Of a stretch of DNA of 64,000 bases, positions 1 through 10,260 are shown one piece after another. Position numbers and translations under genes: made by a program. The notes beneath the pieces are model-generated. The model was not told where the DNA came from and did no database searches. It saw only the letters and a program-made list of their open reading frames with translations. How positions within the stretch are numbered: position 1 is the first letter of the stretch; each line of letters opens with the position of its first letter. Origin of the DNA: Streptococcus cuniculi (GTDB lineage Bacteria > Bacillota > Bacilli > Lactobacillales > Streptococcaceae); NCBI RefSeq assembly GCF_001921845.1, contig NZ_MSJM01000004.1, forward strand, positions 1-64,000. Direction: 5' to 3'.

Positions 1-121
1 AGGAACTTTGACAACTTTAAAAAACGCATTTTCCTCGCTTTGAACATCAAAAAAGAGAAGACCAAGTTCGTCTCCTCTCGTGTTTAGTTATATGTCACCC
101 ACTACAATTGACAAAGTGCCC
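1..121 (-). mobile_element. End of a probable ISL3-family insertion sequence (partial)
   Basis: Read on the minus strand from about 121, the sequence begins GGCACTTTGTCAATTGTAGT and continues GGGTGACAT. This resembles the GGCTCTTTGTCAA-type terminal repeats I know from ISL3-family elements (IS1167/IS1193 type) of streptococci. The rest of the element, including any transposase, would lie to the left of the window. The sequence right of 121 returns to the rplL terminator. The family assignment rests on memory of the repeat, so it is moderate at best. Confidence 0.45.
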
Positions 122-157
122 TATTTTCCAGATTTTGACCATAAAATTATGGCACAC

Positions 158-184
158 AAAAAACCGAGGAATCCTCGGTTTTTA
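158..184 (-). terminator. Rho-independent terminator of rplJ-rplL
   Basis: An inverted repeat AAACCGAGGA / TCCTCGGTTT lies 20 bases past the rplL stop. It is A-rich on one side and T-rich on the other, so it could work in both directions. Confidence 0.85.
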
Positions 185-202
185 TTATTTACTTTAAATA
201 GA

Positions 203-571
203 TTATTTAAGAGTAACTGAAGCTCCAGCTTCTTCCAATTTAGCTTTGATTTCTTCAGCTTCTGCAGTTGCAACGCCTTCTTTAACCACTGCAGGTGCTC
301 CATCAACAAGTTCTTTTGCTTCTTTAAGACCAAGACCTGTGATTTCACGTACAACTTTGATAACGCCAACTTTTTTGTCGCCAGCAGATGTCAATTCAAC
401 GTCGAATGAATCTTTAGCAGCACCAGCGTCAGCAGCACCAGCTGCAGCAACCGCTACAGGAGCAGCCGCAGTTACACCAAATTCTTCTTCGATCGCTTTT
501 ACAAGATCGTTAAGCTCAAGGATTGAAGCTTCTTTAATTTCAGCAATAATGTTTTCAATGTTCAATGCCAT
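203..571 (-). CDS. rplL: 50S ribosomal protein L7/L12
   Basis: Stalk protein of the large ribosomal subunit; dimers bind L10 and recruit translation GTPases. The 122-residue product starts [15 protein letters not shown]. It has the alanine-rich hinge at about residues 35-55 and the C-terminal domain with the [19 protein letters not shown] stretch. Length and composition are normal for Firmicute L7/L12. The open frame extends five codons upstream, but the ATG at 571 is chosen because GGAGG (plus-strand CCTCC) sits just before it. It is the second gene of an operon, 74 bases downstream of rplJ, and is followed by a strong terminator. Confidence 0.98.
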   Translation of the reverse strand: MALNIENIIAEIKEASILELNDLVKAIEEEFGVTAAAPVAVAAAGAADAGAAKDSFDVELTSAGDKKVGVIKVVREITGLGLKEAKELVDGAPAVVKEGVATAEAEEIKAKLEEAGASVTLK

Positions 572-645
572 TGTAATTTCCTCCAAATAGTTTTGTTTTT
601 TAATAAATAATAGATGGTTGTAGCACTAGGCTACTTGTTGCTGCC

Positions 646-1146
646 TTAAGCAGCTTCTTCTTTGCTTTCTGCAACAGCTTTGACAGCGTATGCAACGTTG
701 CGAACTGGCGCTTGAAGTACAGATAAGAGCATAGAAAGCATACCTTCTCTGTTTGGCAATGCCGCAAGAGCTTGGATTTCTTCTTTTGAAGAAACTTTAC
801 CTTCGATTGCACCACCTTTGATTTCAAGGGCTTCAGCAGTTTTAGCAAAGTCGTTCAAGATTTTTGCTGGTGCAATAACATCTTCGTTTGAAAATGCGAT
901 CGCAGATGGTCCAACAAAAATTGATGCAAGTTCTTCAAGACCAGCTTTTTCAGCTGCACGACGCAAGATTGAGTTTTTAATCACTTTGTACTCAACTTCG
1001 CTTCCACGAAGATCACGACGAAGAACAGTATCTTGCTCAACAGTCAAACCACGCGCATCCACAACTACGATAGATGCTGCAGCTTTCATCTTTTCAGCAA
1101 CTTGATCAACTAATTCTGCTTTTTTAGCGATAATAGCTTCACTCAT
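646..1146 (-). CDS. rplJ: 50S ribosomal protein L10
   Basis: Anchors the L7/L12 stalk to 23S rRNA. The 166-residue product starts [15 protein letters not shown] and contains the RNA-binding core with [10 protein letters not shown] and [12 protein letters not shown], then the C-terminal helix that binds L12 dimers. The frame is open 15 codons further upstream, but the ATG at 1146 has a GGAGGT ribosome site (plus-strand ACCTCC at 1157-1162) and matches the family's usual start. It is first in the rplJ-rplL operon and is preceded by a structured leader. Confidence 0.97.
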   Translation of the reverse strand: MSEAIIAKKAELVDQVAEKMKAAASIVVVDARGLTVEQDTVLRRDLRGSEVEYKVIKNSILRRAAEKAGLEELASIFVGPSAIAFSNEDVIAPAKILNDFAKTAEALEIKGGAIEGKVSSKEEIQALAALPNREGMLSMLLSVLQAPVRNVAYAVKAVAESKEEAA

Positions 1147-1164
1147 TAGTGTTTTACCTCCGTT

Positions 1165-1310
1165 ATTATTTTGGGTTCGAGCTTGTTTCAATAAAAAAAC
1201 GCGCCAAACCTAGACACGAAAGTACAAATACGTTTCTATCCGTTTTGTGCCTCGGTAGGATGTTTATGAGTTGAACTCCCCTACTGTCTTAGGTCAGTTT
1301 TTTCAAACCT
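1165..1310 (-). promoter_or_regulatory. L10 ribosomal-protein leader (autoregulatory 5' UTR)
   Basis: About 165 bases separate the promoter from rplJ. The transcript carries several complementary segments, such as GTAGGGGAGTT, CATCCTACCGAGGCAC and the GTCTAGGTTTGGCGCG block followed by a T-run. This layout is that of the Firmicute L10 leader, where the L10-L12 complex binds its own mRNA. Assignment is from position and arrangement, not from a covariance-model search. Confidence 0.6.
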
Positions 1311-1315
1311 TATTC

Positions 1316-1344
1316 ATACTATCATACTTTCTTTTGATTTGCAA
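1316..1344 (-). promoter_or_regulatory. Promoter of rplJ-rplL
   Basis: On the minus strand, TTGCAA (1344-1339), a 17-base spacer and TAGTAT (1321-1316) with an upstream TG (extended -10). It stands directly before the L10 leader. Confidence 0.65.
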
Positions 1345-1394
1345 GAGTTTTTACTCAAAAATAAGAAAAAATGTAGATGTCTCGCTACATTTTT

Positions 1395-1982
1395 CTAAAT
1401 TTCACTCAAAATACTGTCCCAAGCCTGATCAAATCCATGTCTGGTTTCAGATGAAAAGACGACAAACTGGTCGTTTTTATCAAAGTCCAATTTTTTCTTA
1501 ATCATGGATTCGTGCTTGTTCCACTTGCCTCGTGGAATCTTGTCTGCCTTTGTCGCCACAACGATAACGGGAATGTCATAATATTTTAAGAACTCGTACA
1601 TTTGAACATCGTCAGCAGACGGTTCATGGCGCATATCGACCAAACTCACAACGGCCCGAAGATTTTCACGGCTGGTCAGGTATTCTTCAATCATCTTGCC
1701 CCATTTGGCCCGCTCCGTCTTTGAGACCTTGGCATAGCCATACCCAGGCACATCGACAAAGCGAATCTTATCGTCAATATTATAGAAATTTAACTGCTGG
1801 GTCTTACCGGGCTTGCTGGAAGTCCGCGCAAGGTTTTTCCGTCCAAGTAGGGTGTTGATGAAAGAAGATTTCCCAACATTGGATCGTCCAGCCAGCGCAA
1901 TTTCTGGCATGTCATCTTGAGGATATTGGGCCTTTGAAACCGCACTTAAAAGGATTGTTGCATTGTTTGTATTGATTTCCAT
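1395..1982 (-). CDS. engB: Ribosome biogenesis GTP-binding protein EngB/YsxC
   Basis: Small TRAFAC GTPase needed for assembly of the 50S subunit. The 195-residue product has G1 GRSNVGKS (about 32-39), G3 DVPG (77-80) followed by YGYAKVSK, and G4 TKAD near 145. Length is normal for the family. It begins 9 bases after the clpX stop, so it is probably translated from the clpX message, a gene order common in streptococci. No terminator is evident between the two. Confidence 0.95.
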   Translation of the reverse strand: MEINTNNATILLSAVSKAQYPQDDMPEIALAGRSNVGKSSFINTLLGRKNLARTSSKPGKTQQLNFYNIDDKIRFVDVPGYGYAKVSKTERAKWGKMIEEYLTSRENLRAVVSLVDMRHEPSADDVQMYEFLKYYDIPVIVVATKADKIPRGKWNKHESMIKKKLDFDKNDQFVVFSSETRHGFDQAWDSILSEI

Positions 1983-1991
1983 CTGCTCTCC

Positions 1992-3221
1992 TTATGCCGT
2001 CTCTAAGATTGGTTGTGCCTTGCCATCTACTGCTTCCTTGGTAATCCGCACGCGCTTCACTTCATCTTGGCTCGGTACTTCAAACATGACATCGAGCATG
2101 GTTTCTTCAATGATGGAGCGCAATCCGCGTGCTCCTGTCTTGCGCTCAATTGCCCGTTTGGCGATTTCTTCAAGCGCTTCCTGATCAAAATCCAATTCTA
2201 CGCCGTCGTAAGAAAGCAGGGTTTGATACTGCTTGACAAGAGCATTTTTCGGTTCTGTCAAAATGCGAATCAAGTCTTCTGTCGTCAACTGGTCAAGGGC
2301 TGCAAAGACAGGTAAACGCCCAATCAACTCTGGAATAATACCAAATTTTTGAATATCGTCTGCGATGATGTGCTGCATATAGGATTCTTTCTCATCAATG
2401 GCACGGTTATTGTGACCAAAACCGATGATTTTTTCTCCCATCCGCTGTTTGACAATTTCTTCAATCCCATCAAAGGCTCCTCCTACGATAAAGAGGATAT
2501 TTTTCGTATCGAGTTGAATCATTTCCTGTTGCGGATGCTTGCGACCACCCTGTGGTGGTACACTAGCTACCGTTCCCTCAATGATTTTTAGTAGAGCCTG
2601 CTGCACCCCTTCTCCTGAAACATCACGCGTAATGGAGACATTTTCGCCTTTTTTCGCGATTTTATCAATTTCATCGACGTAGATGATGCCGCGCTCTGCA
2701 CGGTCAATATTAAAATCAGCTGCCTGAAGTAGTTTTAAGAGGATATTTTCAACATCTTCTCCCACATAACCTGCTTCCGTCAAGGCTGTCGCGTCCGCAA
2801 TGGCAAATGGAACATTTAAACTCTTAGCCAAGGTCTGAGCCAGAAAGGTCTTACCAGAACCAGTCGGGCCAATCATAAGGATGTTTGATTTTTGTAAATC
2901 CACATCATTTTCTTCGCGGCTATCTTGGAAATTAATCCGTTTGTAATGGTTGTAAACCGCTACTGCCAAGGCACGTTTGGCACGGTCTTGTCCGATGACA
3001 TAGTGGTTCAAAATGGTAAGCAACTCTTGCGGTTTTGGTGTGTCAGCTAGGTCTGTCAAGACTTCTTCTGCCAATTCCTCACGAATAATTTCTTGGGCTA
3101 ACTCCACACATTCATTGCAGATAAAGACATTATTTCCTGCGATGATTTTCTTTACTTCTTCTTGATTCTTTCCACAAAATGAGCAGTAAATAAGCTCTAC
3201 TTGGTGATGATGTTTTGGCAT
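1992..3221 (-). CDS. clpX: ATP-dependent Clp protease ATP-binding subunit ClpX
   Basis: AAA+ unfoldase that feeds substrates to ClpP. The 409-residue product has an N-terminal four-cysteine zinc domain (CSFC at 13-16, CNEC at 35-38), Walker A GPTGSGKT at 118-125, Walker B IIYVDEID around 179-186, and an IIGFG segment matching the IGF loop that docks on ClpP. The C-terminal AAA small domain includes [15 protein letters not shown]. The first ten residues ([10 protein letters not shown]) are unusual in having three histidines. It lies between the folA-small ORF pair and engB. Confidence 0.97.
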   Translation of the reverse strand: MPKHHHQVELIYCSFCGKNQEEVKKIIAGNNVFICNECVELAQEIIREELAEEVLTDLADTPKPQELLTILNHYVIGQDRAKRALAVAVYNHYKRINFQDSREENDVDLQKSNILMIGPTGSGKTFLAQTLAKSLNVPFAIADATALTEAGYVGEDVENILLKLLQAADFNIDRAERGIIYVDEIDKIAKKGENVSITRDVSGEGVQQALLKIIEGTVASVPPQGGRKHPQQEMIQLDTKNILFIVGGAFDGIEEIVKQRMGEKIIGFGHNNRAIDEKESYMQHIIADDIQKFGIIPELIGRLPVFAALDQLTTEDLIRILTEPKNALVKQYQTLLSYDGVELDFDQEALEEIAKRAIERKTGARGLRSIIEETMLDVMFEVPSQDEVKRVRITKEAVDGKAQPILETA

Positions 3222-3243
3222 TCTTTTTCTATCCTATCCCTAT

Positions 3244-3414
3244 CTAAAATAATACGCCATAAAAGGCATGAATACTATTCACTAAATTGGTCACTGCATT
3301 TAAGAGAAAGAGGGTGGCTAGCCCGTACCGCTTTTTTTGGAAAGCCTGAATGGAGCAAAGCACACAGATACCGCATAAAATCGCAGTAAATAAACCAAAT
3401 AAACTTTTCTGCAT
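3244..3414 (-). CDS. Small membrane protein, unknown function
   Basis: A 56-residue frame starts MQKSLFGLFTAILCG and ends HAFYGVLF. It has two hydrophobic stretches (about 4-24 and 33-54) separated by the basic turn QKKRYG, so it is predicted to be a two-helix membrane protein. Its ATG lies two bases after the folA stop, so its ribosome site must be inside folA and translation is probably coupled. It fills the folA-clpX gap exactly. I recall a similar small gene at this place in other streptococci but cannot name its family. Confidence 0.75.
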   Translation of the reverse strand: MQKSLFGLFTAILCGICVLCSIQAFQKKRYGLATLFLLNAVTNLVNSIHAFYGVLF

Positions 3415-3416
3415 GA

Positions 3417-3929
3417 TTAGTTCTCTTTTCTTTCAAATATTCTCACGGTGAAATCAACTGGATTTTCTGCATCTCGCTCGTATCGTGTCGCGCCGACTTC
3501 CTCAAATACAGACCAATCAAAGGTCGTTGGAAAATAAGTATCTCCTTCAAAGCCAGCATGAATATCCGTCTTTACAAGCTCATCTGTATAGGCTTCAAAA
3601 GCTGTGAAAATCTGTCCTCCGCCAATCACGTAAAGATTTTTGTCCTGTTTCTCATACCAGTCCAACACCTCTTCAACGCTATGCATCACGAGGACACGTT
3701 CATGCTCGACTTGATAATCCACATCGTGCGTCAGGATAATCGAGATACGGTTTGGAAGAGCGCGCTTGCCCATACCGTCAAAGGTGATACGCCCCATGAC
3801 CATGGCATGACCGGTTGTCGTCTGCTTAAAATGCTCTAAATCAGCTTTCAATGACCAAGGAAGACCTCCTTCTTTACCAATCAAACCTTGTTCATCCTGT
3901 GCCCAAATGGCTGAAATCTTCTTTGTCAT
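3417..3929 (-). CDS. folA: Dihydrofolate reductase
   Basis: NADPH-dependent reduction of dihydrofolate to tetrahydrofolate, the target of trimethoprim. The 170-residue product starts MTKKISAIWAQDEQGLIG and has the GGLPW substrate loop (about residues 22-26), the VMGRITFDGM segment and the VIGGGQIF nucleotide-binding motif. The frame extends 24 codons upstream, but the ATG at 3929 has AGGAAGAGG before it and gives the family's normal length. Thymidylate synthase, which produces the dihydrofolate it recycles, is encoded next upstream. Confidence 0.96.
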   Translation of the reverse strand: MTKKISAIWAQDEQGLIGKEGGLPWSLKADLEHFKQTTTGHAMVMGRITFDGMGKRALPNRISIILTHDVDYQVEHERVLVMHSVEEVLDWYEKQDKNLYVIGGGQIFTAFEAYTDELVKTDIHAGFEGDTYFPTTFDWSVFEEVGATRYERDAENPVDFTVRIFERKEN

Positions 3930-4018
3930 TGCCTCTTCCTTTTTTATTTTAACTTGACTATATTCTATCAAAATTCGACAAAAAATGCAGAGACTAGGCA
4001 TGACCTAGTACCCTGATT

Positions 4019-4036
4019 TAGAACCTGTATTCATAA
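4019..4036. repeat. Solo copy of an inverted-repeat terminus (also at 57.2 kb)
   Basis: AGAACCTGTATTCATAA here is identical to the left end of the 161-bp element at 57210-57370. Only one end is present, which suggests a decayed or partial copy between thyA and folA. Confidence 0.5.
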
Positions 4037-4051
4037 CTTACTATTCTATTG

Positions 4052-4086
4052 TTGGTATTCCCCATTAATTGGTATTCCCCATTAAA
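4052..4086. repeat. 17-bp tandem repeat at the 3' end of thyA
   Basis: TTGGTATTCCCCATTAA occurs twice in direct succession with a period of 17. The second copy supplies the thyA stop codon (TTA on plus at 4082-4084), so the duplication includes the last bases of the gene. Confidence 0.8.
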
Positions 4087-4921
4087 TCGCTAAATCAAAC
4101 TTCAGTTGTGGTTTCACTGGATCATAGTCCACTAATTCAAAATCTTCTGGCTTGATGTCATAGAAATTGGTTCCGTCTGGTACATTCAAAATCAAACGTG
4201 GCTGGCAATCACTCGGAGTGCGGTTGAGTAATTCGTTTGCCTGTTCAAATTGGTTGTCATAGATGTGCAGGTTGTTAATAAAATAGAAGAACTTCCCAAC
4301 CTTCCAGCCAAAGTGCTTGGCAATCATCATCTGCAGTGCCACATACTGCATGGCATTGATGTGATGAGCAACCAGCATGTCATTGCTGCGCTGGGTCAGG
4401 GTCGCATCCAGATATATCTCACCATCTACGCGTCTGACATCAAACATGGTCTGAAAGGCACAAGGCAAGAGACCTTCTGTCTCCTCAAAAGCCTCATAAT
4501 CCCAGAGCGAGATGATATTGCGACGGTTCCATGGATTGTCCGCTAGTTGCTGGAGAATTTTGTCGATAATCTGGTGTTTTTTGACCACCGCACCGTAGCG
4601 CTTCCCAATCGTTCCTGTTTCTCCCACTTCCCAGTCGTTCCAGTAGGTCACGCCATATTTTTCGTTTAAGACGTTCAAATCGTTGGTCTGGTCTTGGTAA
4701 ATCCAGCAGACTTCCTTAATGGCTGACTTGATGGGAATCGGACGCAGGGTGGTAATGGGAAACTCGCCCTTTGATAAGTCATACTCGGCAAAAGAGCCTG
4801 TAATGTACTTGGAATTGGCGACGTTTCCGTCCTTATAACGAGGGCGAGCATTTTCTGAAAAGACACCTTCGTTCATGATTTTTTGGATATTTTCTTTAAA
4901 AATGATATCTGCTTTTGTCAT
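4082..4921 (-). CDS. thyA: Thymidylate synthase
   Basis: Converts dUMP and methylene-tetrahydrofolate to dTMP and dihydrofolate. The 279-residue product carries the catalytic-cysteine segment [13 protein letters not shown], the QRSNDM motif and [12 protein letters not shown] near the C-terminus, all typical of ThyA. It lies upstream of folA on the same strand but is separated from it by 150 bases containing short repeats. The stop codon falls inside a 17-bp tandem repeat, a sign of recent slippage there. Confidence 0.97.
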   Translation of the reverse strand: MTKADIIFKENIQKIMNEGVFSENARPRYKDGNVANSKYITGSFAEYDLSKGEFPITTLRPIPIKSAIKEVCWIYQDQTNDLNVLNEKYGVTYWNDWEVGETGTIGKRYGAVVKKHQIIDKILQQLADNPWNRRNIISLWDYEAFEETEGLLPCAFQTMFDVRRVDGEIYLDATLTQRSNDMLVAHHINAMQYVALQMMIAKHFGWKVGKFFYFINNLHIYDNQFEQANELLNRTPSDCQPRLILNVPDGTNFYDIKPEDFELVDYDPVKPQLKFDLAI

Positions 4922-4978
4922 GAATCTAGTATATCACTTCTCTAACGTTTTGTCCTTTTTCTAGTATCTCGGTGGATA

Positions 4979-5014
4979 GAAAAAGAGGCAGGGACAAAAT
5001 CCCAACCTCCTATT
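4979..5014 (-). terminator. Terminator downstream of glucokinase
   Basis: On the minus strand, GAGGTTGGG / CCCTGCCTC forms an imperfect stem with a run of five T after it. It sits just past the glk stop. Confidence 0.7.
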
Positions 5015-5029
5015 CGTTTTCTTTAATCT

Positions 5030-5989
5030 CTATTTCAAGACAAGCGATGCGGCACCAAGGACACCTGCATCATTTCCCAGAGTCGCTAAGGCAAGTTTGG
5101 TCGTTTGGGCAATTTGTGGGAAGGAATTTTGAAGGTAGACTTCATTGACCCCTTCTAGCAAGAAATCACCTGCTGCTGAAACACCACCACCAAGGACGAT
5201 GTAGGCAGGGTTCAAAACTGCTGCGATATTGGCACACGCTGTCCCCAAGTAACGGCAGAAATTGCGGTAGACAATAAGGGCAAGGTCATCTCCTTCTTTT
5301 GCAAGATCAAAGACATCTTTTGCAGTCACATCTTGACCATCGTCAATGCGTTTTTTCAATTCTGCATCGCCTGCGTAGGTATCCGCATAGCGGCGAGTCA
5401 AGTTGACAATTCCAGTCGCTGACGCAACGGTTTCCAAACAGCCTTTTTTACCACAGGTACAAGCAATTGGGTCTTCAAAGTCAACCGTGATGTGACCAAG
5501 TTCGCCACCTGCACCACCAAAACCGTGAATGAGGTTGCCGTCTGCAATCACACCGCCACCGACACCTGTTCCAAGGGTCATAAAGACAACGTCAGGATTG
5601 TTGCTTCCTGCGCCAACCCACTGCTCACCTAGGGCTGCTACGTTGGCATCATTGTCGATGAAAAATGGCAAGCCAATCGCTGATTCAACCTGTTCTTTAA
5701 TCGGCTGTAAGGTCTTCCAGTTAAGGTTGTAAGCTCCGATAACCGTTCCTGCCTTGCTATCGACTACACCTGGAGAGCCCATACCGATACCTAGGAAATC
5801 ATCTTTTATCAACTGGTGTGTCTCAAAATGATGTTGGATACTGTCGATGATGTCTGGCACGATATGGCTACCTTCGTCCAAAATATTGGTCTTAATGGAC
5901 CATTTTTCTTGAATATCGCCTTGATCTGTCAAAATCGCAAATTTCACAGAGGTGCCACCAAGGTCAATACCAATAATTTTCTTTGCCAT
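5030..5989 (-). CDS. glk: Glucokinase (ROK family)
   Basis: ATP-dependent phosphorylation of glucose to glucose-6-phosphate in the cytoplasm. The 319-residue product begins MAKKIIGIDLGGTSVKF with the phosphate-1 motif. It has IDNDANVAALGE, TLGTGVGGG and the ROK zinc motif CTCGKKGCLE near residue 180. Length fits Firmicute GlkA. It probably shares an upstream promoter with the small membrane protein encoded just above it, and it has its own terminator. Confidence 0.95.
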   Translation of the reverse strand: MAKKIIGIDLGGTSVKFAILTDQGDIQEKWSIKTNILDEGSHIVPDIIDSIQHHFETHQLIKDDFLGIGMGSPGVVDSKAGTVIGAYNLNWKTLQPIKEQVESAIGLPFFIDNDANVAALGEQWVGAGSNNPDVVFMTLGTGVGGGVIADGNLIHGFGGAGGELGHITVDFEDPIACTCGKKGCLETVASATGIVNLTRRYADTYAGDAELKKRIDDGQDVTAKDVFDLAKEGDDLALIVYRNFCRYLGTACANIAAVLNPAYIVLGGGVSAAGDFLLEGVNEVYLQNSFPQIAQTTKLALATLGNDAGVLGAASLVLK

Positions 5990-6054
5990 AAGATACTCCT
6001 TATAAAATAATTCTTCGCCTTATTATATCACATTGCAAAGGTTTGCACTACATT

Positions 6055-6390
6055 TTACCGAAAAATATATAGCAAAATCAAAAATTGTAAATGAAGTAGA
6101 AAACGACCTGCGCTAAACAAGAAGGTGTAGACAAACTGTGCCCCTTCTCTCGTCCCATTGTAAAGAAAGAGGCTGGAAATCAGGGTGAATCCTAGAGCAA
6201 ATCCTACCATTTGCAAGGGATCGTAGCCTTGACTGTAGGAAATCAAGGTCACAAGCAAAAGCAAACAAGCTCCTAGGGTCAGAAAAAGGCAGAGGCGGTT
6301 CATCCGCTTGGTCTTGAAATAGCTGTAAGCTGCAGCTAGCAAAGTCACAATCAGATAAATCCCCATATAGGCTATCATGATGATTTTCAT
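6055..6390 (-). CDS. Small integral membrane protein, unknown function
   Basis: A 111-residue protein made almost entirely of hydrophobic helices (about four: residues 4-24, 34-52, 58-77 and 87-110) separated by short basic turns such as KTKRMNR. I do not recognise the family. It lies between the ABC-F gene and glk on the same strand, 21 bases from the former, so it may be the last gene of the ABC-F-cca-dapB-degV cluster. Confidence 0.7.
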   Translation of the reverse strand: MKIIMIAYMGIYLIVTLLAAAYSYFKTKRMNRLCLFLTLGACLLLLVTLISYSQGYDPLQMVGFALGFTLISSLFLYNGTREGAQFVYTFLFSAGRFLLHLQFLILLYIFR

Positions 6391-6411
6391 ATCAACTTGT
6401 CTCCTATCACG

Positions 6412-8283
6412 CTAGCCTTCACTCAATTCGCTGAGGTACTCATAGCGTTCGTATTTTTCAAGCAGGGCTTCGTTTTGCGCATCTAATTCCTTTTGCAAGT
6501 CTGATAGTCGTGTAAAATCACTACCGCAGGTCTGCATGGCTGCCTCGATTTCTGCTATGCTTTCTTCTAGAGTAGCAATATCCTCTTCAATGGTCGCCCA
6601 TTCCTGCTTTTCAAAGTAGGACATGCGTTTTTGTTTGTCACGCACCTTTTCCTGCTTTTCTTTGGCAGAAGTCGTTGCAGTTGCTGCCGCAGAAGCTAGA
6701 AAGGCTTTTTCATCCAGATAATCCGTATAATTTCCAAAGAAGGTCCGAACGCCCTCCTCTTCAAAGGCTAAGATTTTGGTTGCGACCTTATCTAAGAAAT
6801 AACGATCGTGGCTGACCGTGATGACAGGACCTGCAAAGCCTTGGAGAAAATGCTCCAAGACGGTCAAGGTCGCAATGTCAAGGTCATTGGTCGGCTCGTC
6901 AAGTAATAAGACATTCGGTCGTTCTAACAAGATTTTCAAGAGGTAGAGCCGTTTTTTCTCACCGCCCGATAGCTTTTGAATTTGTGTGCCGTGGGTGTTG
7001 CGTGGAAAGAGAAACTGCTCCAAGAGTTCTGCAATCGAGACCATACCCGAGCTGGTTTCGGCTTCTTCTGCTACTTCTTGAAGGAAGTTGATGACCCGCT
7101 TATTTTCATCCAATCCTTGAATTTGCTGGGAGAAATAGCCGACACGAATGGTCTCTCCTACAATCAATTGACCGCCTGTAGGCTGTATTTGACCTGCAAT
7201 CAGATTGAGGAGCGTAGACTTGCCTCTTCCGTTGTCACCGACAATCCCGATTCTATCTTTGTTTTGAACCAACAAATCAAAGTTGCTTAAAATCGTCTTA
7301 GTCGGATAGGCAAAATCCACCTGCTTGAACTCGATGACTTTTTTTCCGATACGGCTGGTTTCAAAATTGATTTCCAGATTGCTGTCATCATTCTTGTGAG
7401 CCAAGTCCGATTTCAAATCATGGAAGCGATTAATCCGCGCCTGTTGCTTGGTCGCCCGAGCCTGTGGCTGCCTGCGCATCCAGTCCAATTCCTGCTTATA
7501 CAACTGCTCTTTTTTATGGCGCAAAGCTGCATCACGCTCGTCCTGCTCTGCTTTCAAGCGGACATAGTCCTGATAATTCCCTTGATACTCGGTTAGGCTA
7601 GCACGGTCTAGTTCAAAAATACGGGTTGCCACATTATCCAAGAAATAACGGTCATGGGTAATGAAAAGGACTGTCTTTTTAGCCTGTTTCAAGAAAGTCG
7701 TCAGCCACTCAATCGTCTCAATATCGAGGTGGTTGGTCGGCTCATCAAGAAGCAACAAATCATCATCTCCTAATAGGACTTGTGCCAACTGCACCCGGCG
7801 TCGTAAGCCACCTGACAAGTCTCCCACACGTTGGTTGGTATCGTTCAAGCCAAGTTTTGACAAAACAGTCTTAATCTGATGCTCAATTTCCCAAGCATTT
7901 AGCGCATCCATTTCTGCCATGATTTTCTCTAATCTTGCTTGGTTTTCCTCGCTATAATCTGCAACGAGGTGTTCATACTGGCGAATGAGCTGAATTTCCC
8001 GCAAATCTGATGACAAAACCGTATCTAAAATCGTCTGATCATCCTCAAACTCAGGTTCTTGGGTCAAATAGGCCATCTTATAGTCATTTTTCGTCCGAAA
8101 AGGCGAGACATCGCCGTCAAAGCCTAGCTGACCAGACAAAACATCCAGTAGCGTTGTTTTCCCCGTTCCATTGACTCCGATAATCCCGATGCGGTCGTAG
8201 GGATGAATGATAAAGGAGATATCTGAAAAGACGGTCTTGTCTCCCACCGACTTGGATAATTTTTCAACGATAAAATCACTCAT
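6412..8283 (-). CDS. ABC-F family ATPase (Uup-like)
   Basis: Cytoplasmic twin-ATPase of the ABC-F class; members act on the ribosome rather than in transport. The 623-residue product has two nucleotide-binding domains with Walker [10 protein letters not shown] and GDNGRGKST and signatures [12 protein letters not shown] and [13 protein letters not shown] linker rich in charged residues joins them, and a C-terminal coiled coil (about 550-620) resembles Uup. There are no membrane segments. It overlaps the cca stop by 8 bases, implying translational coupling. The exact subfamily is inferred from the C-terminal extension. Confidence 0.9.
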   Translation of the reverse strand: MSDFIVEKLSKSVGDKTVFSDISFIIHPYDRIGIIGVNGTGKTTLLDVLSGQLGFDGDVSPFRTKNDYKMAYLTQEPEFEDDQTILDTVLSSDLREIQLIRQYEHLVADYSEENQARLEKIMAEMDALNAWEIEHQIKTVLSKLGLNDTNQRVGDLSGGLRRRVQLAQVLLGDDDLLLLDEPTNHLDIETIEWLTTFLKQAKKTVLFITHDRYFLDNVATRIFELDRASLTEYQGNYQDYVRLKAEQDERDAALRHKKEQLYKQELDWMRRQPQARATKQQARINRFHDLKSDLAHKNDDSNLEINFETSRIGKKVIEFKQVDFAYPTKTILSNFDLLVQNKDRIGIVGDNGRGKSTLLNLIAGQIQPTGGQLIVGETIRVGYFSQQIQGLDENKRVINFLQEVAEEAETSSGMVSIAELLEQFLFPRNTHGTQIQKLSGGEKKRLYLLKILLERPNVLLLDEPTNDLDIATLTVLEHFLQGFAGPVITVSHDRYFLDKVATKILAFEEEGVRTFFGNYTDYLDEKAFLASAAATATTSAKEKQEKVRDKQKRMSYFEKQEWATIEEDIATLEESIAEIEAAMQTCGSDFTRLSDLQKELDAQNEALLEKYERYEYLSELSEG

Positions 8284-9487
8284 TCTCTATCTTCTCCTTT
8301 AGAAAGGCCATGATTGGCGCAACCTCATTGACCAAATCTCCCTCGACAATCGCAGCTTCGACCGCATTTAACAAGCGTCCAAGAAGCGGTCCTGGCTTCA
8401 ATTGAAAGGCTGCCATGACATCTCCTCCTTTGACCACAATTTCGTGCTTATCATGAATGGTCAAAGCCTCATCAATCGCATCAATCAGTCCGTACTCAAC
8501 AGCCAGTCCTTGAGCCTGTCTCACCTCTTCCACTAGATAGAGCAACTCCTTACCGTAACGATAGCAGGTCTGCTTGGTCACAGAATGTTGCTTGCGCAAG
8601 TGGTAAATCTCTACTAGCTTTATCACCGTCCGCTGAAAATCATTGCTGGTTTTCCAGTGCTTAAGGAAAGATTTGGCATCTTTCATCTCCAGATAAACGA
8701 TGAGCATGGCCCAAGCCTGTTCAGATGTCTGAAAGACAAAATCTTCTGTAAGAGACGCAAGAAAGGCTGTTAACTGCTCCTCTTTCCTCTTCAGATCAGG
8801 CAGATAATCGTAGGCTTTTGAAGCAATTAAGGCTTCCATTCCCCTGCGCCAGCCTTTTGCTAGTAAAAGTTTATCAAATTCGATGAAAATGCGTTCAACT
8901 GAAATCTTCTCTAAGAGCGGAGCCGTTTCTTTCATGGCCTCAAATGTCGCTTCTTCGATGCTAAACTCAAGGCTTGCCGCAAATCGGAAACCACGCATAA
9001 TCCGCAAAGCGTCTTCGTTAAAACGCTCGGTCGCAGTGCCGACTGCCCGCAGGGTCTTGGTTTCTAAATCCCGCAAGCCGTCAAACTTATCAATAATCCG
9101 GGCTTCTTCATCCAAGGCAAAGGCATTGACCGTAAAATCACGGCGTTTCAGGTCCTCTTCCAAAGAGCGCACAAAAGCCACCTGACTTGGACGACGGTAG
9201 TCGACATAGACATCCTCTGTCCGAAAAGTCGTGATTTCATACTCGCCATGGTCTTCTAAGACCAATACGGTCCCATGCTCAATTCCCACGTCAATCGTGC
9301 GTGGAAAAATGGCCTTTGTCTCTTCTGGATAACTTGATGAGGCAATGTCTACATCGTGAATGGGCCGTCCTAAAATCGCATCTCGCACCGAACCTCCGAC
9401 AAAATACGCCTCAAAGCCTGCTTGTTTTATTTTCTCTAAAATCGGCAAAGCCTCCTGAAATTCAGAAGGCAGATTGTGTAATCTCAT
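8276..9487 (-). CDS. cca: CCA tRNA nucleotidyltransferase
   Basis: Adds or repairs the 3' CCA of tRNAs. The 403-residue product carries the class II polymerase-beta motif [21 protein letters not shown] (about 30-50), the [10 protein letters not shown] motif and the [18 protein letters not shown] neck region. Length matches single-enzyme Firmicute CCA polymerases. Its start overlaps the dapB stop by 4 bases (ATGA-type junction), placing it in a tight operon of dapB, cca and the ABC-F gene. Confidence 0.95.
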   Translation of the reverse strand: MRLHNLPSEFQEALPILEKIKQAGFEAYFVGGSVRDAILGRPIHDVDIASSSYPEETKAIFPRTIDVGIEHGTVLVLEDHGEYEITTFRTEDVYVDYRRPSQVAFVRSLEEDLKRRDFTVNAFALDEEARIIDKFDGLRDLETKTLRAVGTATERFNEDALRIMRGFRFAASLEFSIEEATFEAMKETAPLLEKISVERIFIEFDKLLLAKGWRRGMEALIASKAYDYLPDLKRKEEQLTAFLASLTEDFVFQTSEQAWAMLIVYLEMKDAKSFLKHWKTSNDFQRTVIKLVEIYHLRKQHSVTKQTCYRYGKELLYLVEEVRQAQGLAVEYGLIDAIDEALTIHDKHEIVVKGGDVMAAFQLKPGPLLGRLLNAVEAAIVEGDLVNEVAPIMAFLKEKIENE

Positions 9488-10251
9488 AATAACTGTTCCA
9501 AACCATAAACGAGATGTTCTCGTTTGACTACTTCTTTTATTCCTAAATTCACACCGCCCATAAAGGAGCTGCGGTCATACGAATCATGGCGAATGGTCAA
9601 GCCCTCACCCTGCGCTCCGAAAATGACTTCTTGATGCGCAACTAAGCCGGGTAAACGAACCGAGTGAATCCGCATGCCGTCAAAGTCTGCACCACGTGCA
9701 CCTGCAATCAACTCTTCCTCATCTGCTAGACCCTGCTGCTGACGCGCTCGAACCTGCGAAATCAACTCTGCTGTCTTAATCGCTGTTCCGCTCGGCGCAT
9801 CTTTTTTCTTGTCATGATGAAGCTCAATGATTTCTAGATTTGGGAAATACTTGGCTGCCTGTGCTGCAAATTGCATGAGTAAAATGGCTCCAATGGCAAA
9901 GTTTGGGGCAATCAAGCCTCCGATTTTCTTCTCGGCAGACAAGGCAATCAATTCTTCGATTTCTTCTGGGGTAAAGCCTGTTGTTCCCACAACAGGTGCA
10001 AAGCCATTTTCCAAAGCGAACTTGGTATGTTCATAGGCGAAGGCTGGCGTTGTAAAGTCGACCCAAACATCCGCTGAAAAACCAATCAATTCTTCTTTTG
10101 AGGTAAAAACAGGCACACCGTCAATCTCTGTTTCTGTCGCAAACGGATCAAGCAAGGCAGCAAGCGCCAAGTTCTTGTCCTCTTTGACCATGTTGAGGGC
10201 AGTCGAGCCCATTCTTCCCTTAAAACCTGCGATAATTACTTGAATTGTCAT
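9484..10251 (-). CDS. dapB: 4-hydroxy-tetrahydrodipicolinate reductase
   Basis: NAD(P)H-dependent step of lysine and diaminopimelate synthesis. The 255-residue product has the Rossmann start [26 protein letters not shown], and the active-site segment [15 protein letters not shown] near residue 150. Length is normal. It follows degV by 9 bases. In streptococci the lysine made here ends up in the peptidoglycan stem peptide. Confidence 0.96.
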   Translation of the reverse strand: MTIQVIIAGFKGRMGSTALNMVKEDKNLALAALLDPFATETEIDGVPVFTSKEELIGFSADVWVDFTTPAFAYEHTKFALENGFAPVVGTTGFTPEEIEELIALSAEKKIGGLIAPNFAIGAILLMQFAAQAAKYFPNLEIIELHHDKKKDAPSGTAIKTAELISQVRARQQQGLADEEELIAGARGADFDGMRIHSVRLPGLVAHQEVIFGAQGEGLTIRHDSYDRSSFMGGVNLGIKEVVKREHLVYGLEQLL

Positions 10252-10260
10252 CCACTACTC

